Positions 1 to 7,479 of a stretch of DNA of 18,811 nt are shown here, piece after piece. The stretch comes from Bacilli bacterium. GTDB taxonomy: Bacteria > Bacillota_I > Bacilli_A > RF39 > UBA660. The DNA lies in the NCBI GenBank assembly GCA_022793555.1, contig JAAWDB010000121.1, forward strand, positions 1 to 18,811, written 5' to 3'. The stretch's first letter is position 1, and each line of letters starts with the position of its first letter. Position numbers and translations under genes: made by a program. Below the pieces are notes generated by a model. That model was given only the letters and a program-made list of their open reading frames with translations. It did no database searches and had not been told where the DNA came from.

Positions 1-1
1 A

Positions 2-2209
2 ATGCATTACATCAAAGGAAAAGTAAGACAATCAATATTTGCAAGTGACAATGGCTTTTTTGTAGGAACATTTAAATTAAAAGAAACCGATGAAGAAGCA
101 TTAAAAGAATTTTTAAACAAAACCATAACTATTACAGGAACCTTTGTTGATTTAAATACGGAAGATACTTACATATTATATGGAGATTATAAAGAGCATG
201 AACGATATGGCTACCAGTATCAAGTTATAAAATATGAAAAAGAAATTCCAACTGGTGAAGATGCTATTATTGAATTTTTGAGCAGTCCACTGATAAAAGG
301 CTGTGGCGAAAAAACAGCTATAAAAATTGTGGAAACCCTTGGCAGTGACTGCTTAAACAAAATAAAAGAAAGCATTTCTAATCTTTATTTAGTTCCTGGA
401 ATGACCGAAAAAAAAGCGGGAAAAATTTATACTTCAATTTTAGCATATTCTAGTAGTGATGATTTAATTGTAAAACTAAAAACATTAGGATTTAGCGTTA
501 GTGAAGCAACCAAAATTATTAATCGTTATAAGGATAAAACAGCTATATATATTGAAGAAAACTTATATATATTTCAAGAATTAATTGATTTTGATAAAAT
601 CGATCGAATTTTTATCAAAAACTATGATGCTGATAACCCTTTGCGCATTCGTGCATGTATTCTTGAATCTATGAAACGTTTAAGTGATAATGCTGGTGAT
701 ATTTACTACTATAAAGAAGAAATATACTCCATGTTAAAAACAAGTTTTAAAATTTTTTTGGAAGAAGAAAGTTTCAACGAATATCTAGAAGAACTAAAAT
801 CTAAATTTTTTATTATCGAAAAAGAAAATCGTTATTATTTAGAACCTAATTACGAAATGGAACAAGAAATTGCTAAAGATTTATATGAAATCGCCACTCT
901 TCCAGAAAAACAATTTAAAAAATTAGATGAAAAAATAGAAAATTTGGAAGAATCACTCGGTGTCTCCTATAACGATTCACAAAAAAAAGCAATTAAAACA
1001 GCTCTACAACAACGGATTACCATTATTTCTGGTGGACCAGGTACTGGTAAAACAACAATAGTAAATGCCATCGTTAAATTGTTTATCAGCTTATATCATT
1101 TAACGCCAATAGAAGTATATACTACAATCGCCTGCCTTGCACCAACAGGACGTGCCAGTAAAAAACTAGCAATGAGTACTGGATTACCAGACATGACTAT
1201 TCATCGTTATTTAAAATGGAATAAAGATAATAATGAATTTCAAATTAAAGAACACAACAAAAACACCCATCGTTTAATTATTGTAGATGAGGTAAGTATG
1301 ATTGATACCTTTTTGCTATATAGCTTGTTAAAAGGCATAGAGAAAAACATCCAAATAATTTTTGTAGGAGATACATTTCAACTTCCTAGTGTAGGGGCTG
1401 GACTTATTTTAAATGACTTAGTTGAATCAGATCTTTTTTCTTATTGTCCATTAAATAAAATCTATCGCCAAAGTGAAAACTCTTATATTCCTTTATTAGC
1501 TAAAGAAATTAAAGATAAAGATTTGAGTGCAACATTTCTAAATAAAACTGACGACTATAATTTTCTTCCATGTAATAATAGTCAAATTAAAGAAATGATA
1601 TATCAAATTTGCGAAAAGAGTATTCAAAAAGGTTTACGTGTAGATGATATTCAAATATTAGCTCCAATGTATAAAGGTGAAAATGGCATAGATAATTTAA
1701 ACATTGTCCTCCAACGTCTCTTTAATCCAGAATCAAAAGAAAAAAAAGAGATAAAATTAGGAGATATCACCTTTCGTGAAGGCGATAAAGTACTACAACT
1801 AATAAACAATCCAGATTGTAATGTTTATAATGGCGATATAGGTTATATTAAAAAAATCGAAGAATTAAAAAAGGATACCAAACAAGCCAAAAAAGAACAA
1901 ATTACAATTGATTTTGATGGTAACTATGTAATTTACAACAAAGAAGATCTATTTCATATAAAACATGCTTATGCTATTACAATTCACAAAAGTCAAGGAA
2001 GTGAATTTCCTCATGTTATTTTACCTGTAAGTAAAAACTATTATAAAATGCTTTATAACAAATTAATTTATACTGGTGTATCTAGAGCTAAAAAAAGCCT
2101 TATTATTATAGGAGATACCATATCATTTAAATGTGCAATTCAAAATGATTATTCGACGAACCGAAAAACTACTCTAAAAGAAACTTTAAAATCGGTATTT
2201 AAAGATTAA
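2..2209 (+). CDS. recD2: RecD2-type superfamily 1 DNA helicase
   Basis: This is an ATP-dependent 5'-3' DNA helicase of the RecD2 (YrrC) family, which acts in DNA repair and replication-fork maintenance without RecBC. The N-terminal part begins with a YIKG segment typical of the family, followed by helix-hairpin-helix-like sequence at about residues 92-150 (GCGEKTAIKIV, then VPGMTEKKAGKIY). The P-loop GGPGTGKTT is at 344-352 and Walker B IIVDEVSMID has D429/E430. The C-terminal helicase core has the UvrD-like HKSQGSEF at 662-669 and YTGVSRAKKSLIIIGD near the end. At 735 residues it is a normal family length. The ATG at base 2 is a plausible start because YIKG follows directly, but an upstream start lies outside the window. 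No terminator is seen after it, so the next small gene may be partly co-transcribed. Confidence 0.95.
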   Translation: MHYIKGKVRQSIFASDNGFFVGTFKLKETDEEALKEFLNKTITITGTFVDLNTEDTYILYGDYKEHERYGYQYQVIKYEKEIPTGEDAIIEFLSSPLIKGCGEKTAIKIVETLGSDCLNKIKESISNLYLVPGMTEKKAGKIYTSILAYSSSDDLIVKLKTLGFSVSEATKIINRYKDKTAIYIEENLYIFQELIDFDKIDRIFIKNYDADNPLRIRACILESMKRLSDNAGDIYYYKEEIYSMLKTSFKIFLEEESFNEYLEELKSKFFIIEKENRYYLEPNYEMEQEIAKDLYEIATLPEKQFKKLDEKIENLEESLGVSYNDSQKKAIKTALQQRITIISGGPGTGKTTIVNAIVKLFISLYHLTPIEVYTTIACLAPTGRASKKLAMSTGLPDMTIHRYLKWNKDNNEFQIKEHNKNTHRLIIVDEVSMIDTFLLYSLLKGIEKNIQIIFVGDTFQLPSVGAGLILNDLVESDLFSYCPLNKIYRQSENSYIPLLAKEIKDKDLSATFLNKTDDYNFLPCNNSQIKEMIYQICEKSIQKGLRVDDIQILAPMYKGENGIDNLNIVLQRLFNPESKEKKEIKLGDITFREGDKVLQLINNPDCNVYNGDIGYIKKIEELKKDTKQAKKEQITIDFDGNYVIYNKEDLFHIKHAYAITIHKSQGSEFPHVILPVSKNYYKMLYNKLIYTGVSRAKKSLIIIGDTISFKCAIQNDYSTNRKTTLKETLKSVFKD

Positions 2210-2251
2210 CAGTTATTTCCAACCCTCCTTTAGTATAGAAAAACAAAACAA

Positions 2252-2257
2252 GATAAT
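2252..2257 (+). promoter_or_regulatory. Possible -10 element (GATAAT) for the small membrane protein gene
   Basis: GATAAT lies 23 bases before the preferred ATG at 2281. A 17-base spacer points to TTTAGT at 2229-2234, only a 3/6 match to a -35. The promoter is weakly supported. Confidence 0.3.
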
Positions 2258-2280
2258 ACTACTAATGTGAGGTGGAAAAT

Positions 2281-2457
2281 ATGAAAGGTTTTAAAAATAT
2301 GCTATTTGTAAGTGCCTTATCTATGGTAGGTGGAGCTGCTTTAGCAACATATACATTAACAAACACAAATACTAAGAAAAAAGCAGATCGACTATTAAAT
2401 ACAGCTATGGATGGTGCTGAAGAATCTTTACAAAAAATGAAAAAGAAAATGAGATAA
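2281..2457 (+). CDS. Small single-pass membrane protein of unknown function
   Basis: This encodes 58 residues. I do not recognise a specific family. The hydrophobic segment MLFVSALSMVGGAALATYTL (about residues 7-26), rich in small residues, looks like an N-terminal membrane anchor. It is followed by a polar, Lys-rich tail with amphipathic character (ADRLLNTAMDGAEESLQKMKKKM), giving a YtxH-like overall build. An in-frame GTG at 2272 would add three residues. The ATG at 2281 is preferred because GAGGTGG (2269-2275) sits five bases upstream as a ribosome binding site and the GTG lies inside it. It lies between recD2 and a clear terminator. Real gene: fairly sure. Function: unknown. Confidence 0.75.
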   Translation: MKGFKNMLFVSALSMVGGAALATYTLTNTNTKKKADRLLNTAMDGAEESLQKMKKKMR

Positions 2458-2481
2458 AATGTTCTAAAAGGACATTTTTTT
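2457..2481 (+). terminator. Intrinsic terminator after the small membrane protein gene
   Basis: An 8-bp stem AAATGTTC / GGACATTT (one G-T pair) has the loop TAAAA and runs into a T tract ending at 2481. The left arm begins on the last base of the stop codon. Confidence 0.85.
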
Positions 2482-2501
2482 CATAAAAATTAATATAAAT
2501 T

Positions 2502-2523
2502 GTTGACAAACGCATTTGTTAAC
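2502..2523 (+). promoter_or_regulatory. Operator-like inverted repeat over the -35 of the kinase-like pair
   Basis: GTTGACAAA-CGCA-TTTGTTAAC has 9-base arms with a single mismatch and a 4-base centre. It contains the whole -35 hexamer, so a bound dimeric regulator would block RNA polymerase. The regulator is unknown. Confidence 0.5.
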
Positions 2524-2531
2524 ACTAAAAT
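2503..2531 (+). promoter_or_regulatory. Strong sigma-A-type promoter for the tandem kinase-like genes
   Basis: A perfect TTGACA at 2503-2508 is followed by a 17-base spacer and TAAAAT at 2526-2531. The start codon is 32 bases after the -10, with AAGGGAGG as a strong ribosome binding site at 2547-2554. Confidence 0.8.
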
Positions 2532-2562
2532 AATCTTCTGAAAAAAAAGGGAGGTTTTTAGA

Positions 2563-3441
2563 ATGAGTAAAAATTTGGATTCAAAATTAGCAAATTCAAC
2601 ACTAATCAATAAAGGAGAACAATGGAAAACGTATGAAACTGAAAATTCTTATATAAAGGTAAGAAAATCAGGTATTTATAACTATGGTCCATTATTAGAA
2701 GAAATAAAAGATAATTATAGCGAAATTCCTCAGTTATGTGAAATTATGGGAATTGATTATCAAAACAATCGCTTAAAAGCTTACGAAATCAAGAAAAGAA
2801 AAGGTCTACCAATTCAAAATGTTATTTGGAGCAAAGAAAATTCATTAAATGAATTTGTTAGGATTGCTAACGAATTAAAACAAATTCTTGCTATGGCAAA
2901 AAAGAAAAACATTGTATTTAAAGATATTATGACTTATGGAAGTGTATTATATGATGATGAATCAAAGCAAACAAGTATTATTGGTTTAGATAGGATGCAA
3001 TCTGCTAATCATTCAGATGAGCACTTAAGCATGAATATTATAGGATCAAACCTATTAAGATACATAATAGAAAATCCAAAATACATAGAATGTGAAGAAC
3101 CACAATTTAGATTGACCAGTAATTTTAATACATTAGCATTTTATGAAATTTTTCTTTCTTCTGTTTTCAACACATCTTTAACTGATCCAAAATTATCTCA
3201 AGAATTAATGATTATTGAAATTATTAAACGTCTTTCACCAAATGAAGCTCAAAAAATGGTAGAGGATGTATTAAAAGAAAGATTAAATTTACTTGGTTTT
3301 GATAAAAAGACAAATCTATATGGAAGAATGATGGATTTAGCTAATCCAAATCAAAACAATTCCATCGACATTGCTGATTTTAATGAATTAAATCAAAATT
3401 ATATCGTTGACCAACAACAAAGAAAATTAGTTAGAAAATAA
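2563..3441 (+). CDS. Kinase-like protein, probable pseudokinase (paralogue 1 of a tandem pair)
   Basis: This encodes 292 residues, with no named family recognised. It aligns along its whole length with the next gene: WKTY...YIKVR...YNYGPLLEE near the N terminus, then a catalytic-loop-like segment, then a helical tail ending in LYGRMMDL. The segment FKDIMTYGSVLY (119-130) followed by IIGLDRM (139-145) occupies the place of a kinase catalytic loop and metal-binding motif. Where paralogue 2 has HGN and DLDG, this copy has YGS (125-127) and GLDR (141-144), so catalytic residues appear lost. A second Asp (D121) remains. No signal peptide or membrane segment is visible, so it is probably cytosolic. 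It has its own promoter with an operator-like repeat. The kinase fold is an inference from motif spacing. Alternatives are a binding or scaffold protein partnering paralogue 2, or an unrelated fold. Confidence 0.8.
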   Translation: MSKNLDSKLANSTLINKGEQWKTYETENSYIKVRKSGIYNYGPLLEEIKDNYSEIPQLCEIMGIDYQNNRLKAYEIKKRKGLPIQNVIWSKENSLNEFVRIANELKQILAMAKKKNIVFKDIMTYGSVLYDDESKQTSIIGLDRMQSANHSDEHLSMNIIGSNLLRYIIENPKYIECEEPQFRLTSNFNTLAFYEIFLSSVFNTSLTDPKLSQELMIIEIIKRLSPNEAQKMVEDVLKERLNLLGFDKKTNLYGRMMDLANPNQNNSIDIADFNELNQNYIVDQQQRKLVRK

Positions 3442-3448
3442 TGATAAG

Positions 3449-3476
3449 AGCGTTCAAGCGAACGCTTTTTAGCGTT
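3449..3476 (+). terminator. Terminator hairpin with an overlapping alternative hairpin between the kinase-like genes
   Basis: AGCGTTC (3449-3455) pairs perfectly with GAACGCT (3460-3466) around the loop AAGC and is followed by TTTT, forming a compact terminator. The same right arm, AACGCT at 3461-3466, can instead pair with AGCGTT at 3471-3476 across TTTT, which would destroy the first hairpin. The arrangement could tune read-through into the second gene. Confidence 0.7.
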
Positions 3477-3495
3477 ATAAGAAAAGGAGAAACTC

Positions 3496-4383
3496 ATGTT
3501 AAATGAATTTATAAATTTAAAAAATAAAAACAAATTTCTAATTCAAAACGGACATACATGGGCAACTTATTATTATAAAGGCGCTTATATCAAATATCGC
3601 CATACAAAAAAAGAAGGAAATTATAATTACACACCTTTATTAGAAATTTTAATGCAAGACAATTTTTTAAACGATTTTTTTTGCAAAATCTTAAGCATTT
3701 ATGAAGATCATAACCATGATTTAGTTAATGCATATCTAATAACTGCAGAAAAGGGGATACCTATTGAAAACGCTCTGCAAAACAGTAAAAATAAATTAGA
3801 AGATTTTCTAATAATAGCAAAGCAATTTAATGAAATACTAAACTATACTCAAAAAAGAAGTATGGTTTTAAAAGATCTTATAACACATGGAAATATGCTA
3901 TATAATCCTAAAAATCAAAAAATCAAAGTCATCGATCTTGATGGAATTCAAGTCCATCAATTAAGCGACCATTTAGTCAGCTATATAATATTAGATTCAG
4001 ATTGGGAATACTGCATTTTTCAATCGCCAAAATATAGCATGAAAGATTTATGGTCAACCGAATTAAATATTTTTAATTTTTATGAATTATTCTTTAACAT
4101 AGTTTTCCAAAAATCTTTATTACAAATAAAAAACAGCTTGCAAGCTCACGTTTTTGCAAGATGTCAATTTAATGATCCAGAAAAAAAAGAATACGCTCGG
4201 CAAAAATTAGAAAATAATTTAATTTACTTTTTGGACAATTTAAACTTAAAGCGAACAGATGACTTATACTCTAAAATCGTTGATTTAGTTCGTTTTTATC
4301 CCAATAACTTTTCTTATGAAGATTTTGAATATCTCGCCAACCATTATCGATATGATGAAAGAAAAAAAAGACTAATTCGATAA
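3496..4383 (+). CDS. Kinase-like protein with retained HGN and DLDG motifs (paralogue 2)
   Basis: This encodes 295 residues and is a clear paralogue of the preceding gene: TWATY...AYIKYR...YNYTPLLE at the N terminus, matching middle blocks, and the tail DDLYSKIVDL. The central segment VLKDLITHGNMLY (K126, D127, H131, N133) followed by KVIDLDGIQ (D147, D149, G150) resembles the catalytic-loop Asp/Asn and the DFG-like Asp of protein-kinase or aminoglycoside-phosphotransferase-like enzymes. The lysine in YIKYR is a candidate ATP-binding Lys. No membrane segment is seen. AAGGAG at 3485-3489 supports the ATG. It may be transcribed with paralogue 1 through a leaky hairpin. Substrate and pathway are unknown. 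I am sure of the gene and the paralogy, and only moderately sure of the kinase-like reading. Confidence 0.82.
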   Translation: MLNEFINLKNKNKFLIQNGHTWATYYYKGAYIKYRHTKKEGNYNYTPLLEILMQDNFLNDFFCKILSIYEDHNHDLVNAYLITAEKGIPIENALQNSKNKLEDFLIIAKQFNEILNYTQKRSMVLKDLITHGNMLYNPKNQKIKVIDLDGIQVHQLSDHLVSYIILDSDWEYCIFQSPKYSMKDLWSTELNIFNFYELFFNIVFQKSLLQIKNSLQAHVFARCQFNDPEKKEYARQKLENNLIYFLDNLNLKRTDDLYSKIVDLVRFYPNNFSYEDFEYLANHYRYDERKKRLIR

Positions 4384-4427
4384 CTTAAAAATATTACCAA
4401 AATTTCCCTTACGAATCTAGTGAATTA

Positions 4428-4436
4428 TGATATAAT
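4428..4436 (+). promoter_or_regulatory. Extended -10 promoter for mutS
   Basis: TGA-TATAAT (TG at 4428-4429, TATAAT at 4431-4436) is an extended -10. The -35 position (CTTACG at 4408-4413) matches only 3/6, as expected for an extended -10 promoter. It lies 31 bases before the ATG. Confidence 0.7.
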
Positions 4437-4467
4437 AACGATACATAAAACGTAGTGGGTGTGGTAT

Positions 4468-7014
4468 ATGAAACGAAATGAAGTTAATAAAAATGATTTA
4501 AGTCCAATGATGCGTCAATATATGGACATAAAAGACCAATATCCAAACGAATTGGTTTTTTATCGTGTGGGTGACTTTTACGAATTGTTTTTCGAAGATG
4601 GTGAAACAGCAAGTCGCGAATTGGAACTAACATTAACTGGCAAAAATGCAGGTTTATCAGAACGTGTTCCAATGTGTGGTGTTCCATTTCATTCTGTTAC
4701 CCCTTACATTGAAAAATTAGTTACAAAAGGATTCAAAGTAGCAATTTGCGAACAATTAGAGGACCCCAAAGATACAAAAAATATGGTCAAAAGAGGGGTA
4801 ACTCAAGTAATTAGTAAAGGAACCGTTGTTGACCCAGATCTTTTAAGTATTCACGATAACCATTATATTGCTAGCTTAATCGATTATAATTTTTTATATG
4901 TTCTTTGCTATGCGGATATTTCCACAGGTTCAATTTCTGTAATGGGTCTTCCTCATATCAAAGAAAAATTAATTAGTGAAATTCTAAATTTAGGAATTTT
5001 AGAGATTATTTTACAAGATAACACCGATTTAGAATTAATTGGGTTACTAAAAGGAACATATGGTATTGATGTTTCCATCGAAGAAAACAAGTTAGAAGAT
5101 CAATATCTTGAGTTATATGACAACTTAAATGATGAGCATTTTAAGGAAAGTGTCAAACATCTCCTATACTATTTAGTAATACGCGAACTAAAAGACTTAT
5201 CTCATATGAAAGCTGTGGAAGTTGTATACCCCGATGATTACTTAGAAATGGACGTACATACAGTTCGTAATTTAGAATTAGTAGAAACCCTTCGTTTAAA
5301 AGAACGAAATTTTTCCCTAATTTGGCTTTTAGATAAGTGTAAGACAAGTATGGGCAGTCGAAAACTAAAAAACTGGTTAATGAATCCATTAAAGAAAAAA
5401 GAACTAATAGAAAATCGTTATGATAAAATTGATATCTTTAATAACGAGTTTATTATTAAAGATCGACTAAGAAATGCATTATATGAAGTTTATGACATTG
5501 AACGAATTTGTGGAAAAGTGGCTTGCGGAAATTTAAACGCTCGCGATTTATTGCAATTAAAAAATAGTTTGAAAGTTCTTCCAGAAATCAAAGAAATGAT
5601 TAACGAATTAAAATTTGATTATAAAATAAATACCCATGAAGACATATATAATCTTCTAGAACAAGCCATCTATGAAAATCCTCCAGTAACCATCAAAGAA
5701 GGATATTTGATTAAAGAGGGATATAATCAAAATCTTGATGAATTAAAAGAAATTCGAAGTGGTGGAAAAACCTTTATTGCAGATTTTGAAAGCAAATTAA
5801 AAGAAAGCACCGGCATTAAAACTTTAAAAGTTGGCTACAACAAAGTATTCGGCTACTACATTGAAGTATCGAAAGGACAGGTAAAAGAAGTAAGTCCAGA
5901 TCTCCACTGGGAAAGAAGACAAACCCTTACCAACTGTGAACGTTATATTAGTCCAGAACTAAAAGAAAAAGAAGCGCTTATTTTAAACGCCGAAGAAAAA
6001 ATTATTGACTTAGAATACAATTTATTTTTAGAAATAAAAGCGATTATTAAAGATAATCTTTTAAAACTAAAAGATACCGCCGAAATTCTAAGTGAATTAG
6101 ACGCGCTAAGTTCTTTATCAGTATGTTCCGAAGAATATCATTTTGTAAGACCAACACTAAACAAAGAGCATATCATTGAAATAAAAAATGGTCGTCATCC
6201 AGTAGTCGAGAAAGTAAGTAATTTAGAATATGTCAGTAACAATTGTATTATGGATCCTAGTATCAATACTTTGTTAATTACAGGTCCAAATATGAGTGGT
6301 AAAAGTACTTATATGCGTCAACTAGCAATTATCATTATTCTTGCTCAAATGGGATCGTTTGTTCCTGCTGAATCAGCAAATATTCCCATCATTGATAAAA
6401 TTTTTACAAGAATTGGGGCCAGTGATGATTTAGTAAGTGGCGAATCCACATTTATGGTTGAAATGAAAGAAGCGAAAAACGCCATTTGTGGAGCGACTAT
6501 AGATTCTCTTATTCTTTTTGATGAATTGGGAAGAGGAACTGCAACTTATGATGGAATGAGTTTAGCGCAAAGTATTTTAGAGTATATTAGCAAAAATATT
6601 AAATGTAAAACGCTATTTTCAACGCATTACCATGAACTTACAAGCCTAGAGCACAAAATTCCAAGCATAAAAAATGTTCATGTCAGTGCCCATGAAGAAA
6701 ATGGAAATATCACTTTCCTTCATAAAATCAAAAACGGAGCAGTTGATAAAAGTTATGGAATTCATGTTGCCAAATTAGCAGGAATGCCTACAGAACTATT
6801 AACTAGAGCCGATGAAATTCTAAATTATTATGAAACAGAAAGTAAACAAAAGCAAAAAAAGAGTAGTGATGACAATATTCAACTTACTATGGCTTTTGAA
6901 GAAGAAAAAAAAGATAACCTAAAAGAAAAATTAGAAAAGATTGATCCACTTCGTTTAACGCCAATCGAAGCATTAAATATCCTTTATGAATTAAAAGAAT
7001 TATCAACAAAATAA
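4468..7014 (+). CDS. mutS: DNA mismatch repair protein MutS
   Basis: MutS is the ATPase that recognises mispaired bases at the start of mismatch repair. Near the N terminus, RVGDFYELFFEDGE contains the Phe-x-Glu mismatch-wedge motif (F37, E39). The ATPase domain has Walker A GPNMSGKST at 606-614, Walker B LILFDELGRGTATYDG with D685/E686, and STHYHEL after it. The end (LTPIEALNILYELKEL) matches the usual MutS C terminus. Counting from the ATG at 4468 gives 848 residues, the normal size. A GTG nine bases upstream would add three residues but falls in the GGGTGTGG ribosome-binding stretch, so the ATG is preferred. mutL, normally adjacent in many Firmicutes, is not downstream here. A terminator follows, so mutS appears monocistronic. 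Confidence 0.97.
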   Translation: MKRNEVNKNDLSPMMRQYMDIKDQYPNELVFYRVGDFYELFFEDGETASRELELTLTGKNAGLSERVPMCGVPFHSVTPYIEKLVTKGFKVAICEQLEDPKDTKNMVKRGVTQVISKGTVVDPDLLSIHDNHYIASLIDYNFLYVLCYADISTGSISVMGLPHIKEKLISEILNLGILEIILQDNTDLELIGLLKGTYGIDVSIEENKLEDQYLELYDNLNDEHFKESVKHLLYYLVIRELKDLSHMKAVEVVYPDDYLEMDVHTVRNLELVETLRLKERNFSLIWLLDKCKTSMGSRKLKNWLMNPLKKKELIENRYDKIDIFNNEFIIKDRLRNALYEVYDIERICGKVACGNLNARDLLQLKNSLKVLPEIKEMINELKFDYKINTHEDIYNLLEQAIYENPPVTIKEGYLIKEGYNQNLDELKEIRSGGKTFIADFESKLKESTGIKTLKVGYNKVFGYYIEVSKGQVKEVSPDLHWERRQTLTNCERYISPELKEKEALILNAEEKIIDLEYNLFLEIKAIIKDNLLKLKDTAEILSELDALSSLSVCSEEYHFVRPTLNKEHIIEIKNGRHPVVEKVSNLEYVSNNCIMDPSINTLLITGPNMSGKSTYMRQLAIIIILAQMGSFVPAESANIPIIDKIFTRIGASDDLVSGESTFMVEMKEAKNAICGATIDSLILFDELGRGTATYDGMSLAQSILEYISKNIKCKTLFSTHYHELTSLEHKIPSIKNVHVSAHEENGNITFLHKIKNGAVDKSYGIHVAKLAGMPTELLTRADEILNYYETESKQKQKKSSDDNIQLTMAFEEEKKDNLKEKLEKIDPLRLTPIEALNILYELKELSTK

Positions 7015-7023
7015 AAAAGAATT

Positions 7024-7055
7024 AACTTAGGTATCTTGTCCTAGGTTTTTCTTTT
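7024..7055 (+). terminator. Intrinsic terminator after mutS
   Basis: AACTTAGG (7024-7031) pairs with CCTAGGTT (7040-7047), with one G-T pair and an 8-base loop, and is followed by a T-rich run TTTCTTTTT. The nusB promoter -35 lies inside this hairpin. Confidence 0.85.
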
Positions 7056-7064
7056 TGTTATAAT
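7036..7064 (+). promoter_or_regulatory. Promoter of the nusB-kinase-xseA-xseB-proS operon
   Basis: TTGTCC (7036-7041, 4/6) and TATAAT (7059-7064) are separated by 17 bases, with TG at 7056-7057 making an extended -10. A start about seven bases after the -10 would leave a leader of only about ten bases before the ATG at 7082, just enough for AGGTG. Confidence 0.75.
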
Positions 7065-7081
7065 AAAAAAAGGTGATTATT

Positions 7082-7477
7082 ATGTCTGTATCACGAAGTG
7101 AATTAAGAAAAAAATGTATGATAATTTTATATCAAGTGGAATCACGAAAAGCTCTTAAAACGCCCTATGAGGTGGAAGAAATTATTAAAGATAATCTAGA
7201 AATAGAAAATGAATTTGTGAAAGATATTGTTTTTGGAGTGATAACTCATCAAATGGAAATTGATGCCACCGCCAACAATTATGTGAAAGATTGGACGATT
7301 GACCGTCTAGATAAAACGGGAGCATCTATCCTTCGTATGGCAATTTACGAACTAAAATATACCGAAACTCCTCCTATTGTAGTAATTAACGAAGCCATTG
7401 AACTAGCCAAAGAATATAGTGACAATTCTGTACGTAAAATAATTAATGCAGTATTAGATAAAATAATTAAGGAATAA
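7082..7477 (+). CDS. nusB: Transcription antitermination factor NusB
   Basis: NusB is a small all-helical RNA-binding protein. With NusE (ribosomal protein S10) it binds boxA RNA and keeps rRNA transcription processive. The protein begins [18 protein letters not shown], the typical NusB opening. It continues with [17 protein letters not shown], the conserved [18 protein letters not shown] and the family signature [32 protein letters not shown]. At 131 residues it has the usual length. An in-frame GTG at 7073 overlaps the AGGTG ribosome binding site and is rejected as a start. It is the first gene of a five-gene run; the next ATG follows the stop after two bases. Confidence 0.95.
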   Translation: MSVSRSELRKKCMIILYQVESRKALKTPYEVEEIIKDNLEIENEFVKDIVFGVITHQMEIDATANNYVKDWTIDRLDKTGASILRMAIYELKYTETPPIVVINEAIELAKEYSDNSVRKIINAVLDKIIKE

Positions 7478-7479
7478 AG

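Noticed and set aside
4484-4687. Minus-strand open frame opposite the start of mutS
   Set aside because: It lies fully inside a certain gene, has no ribosome binding site and no recognisable protein character.
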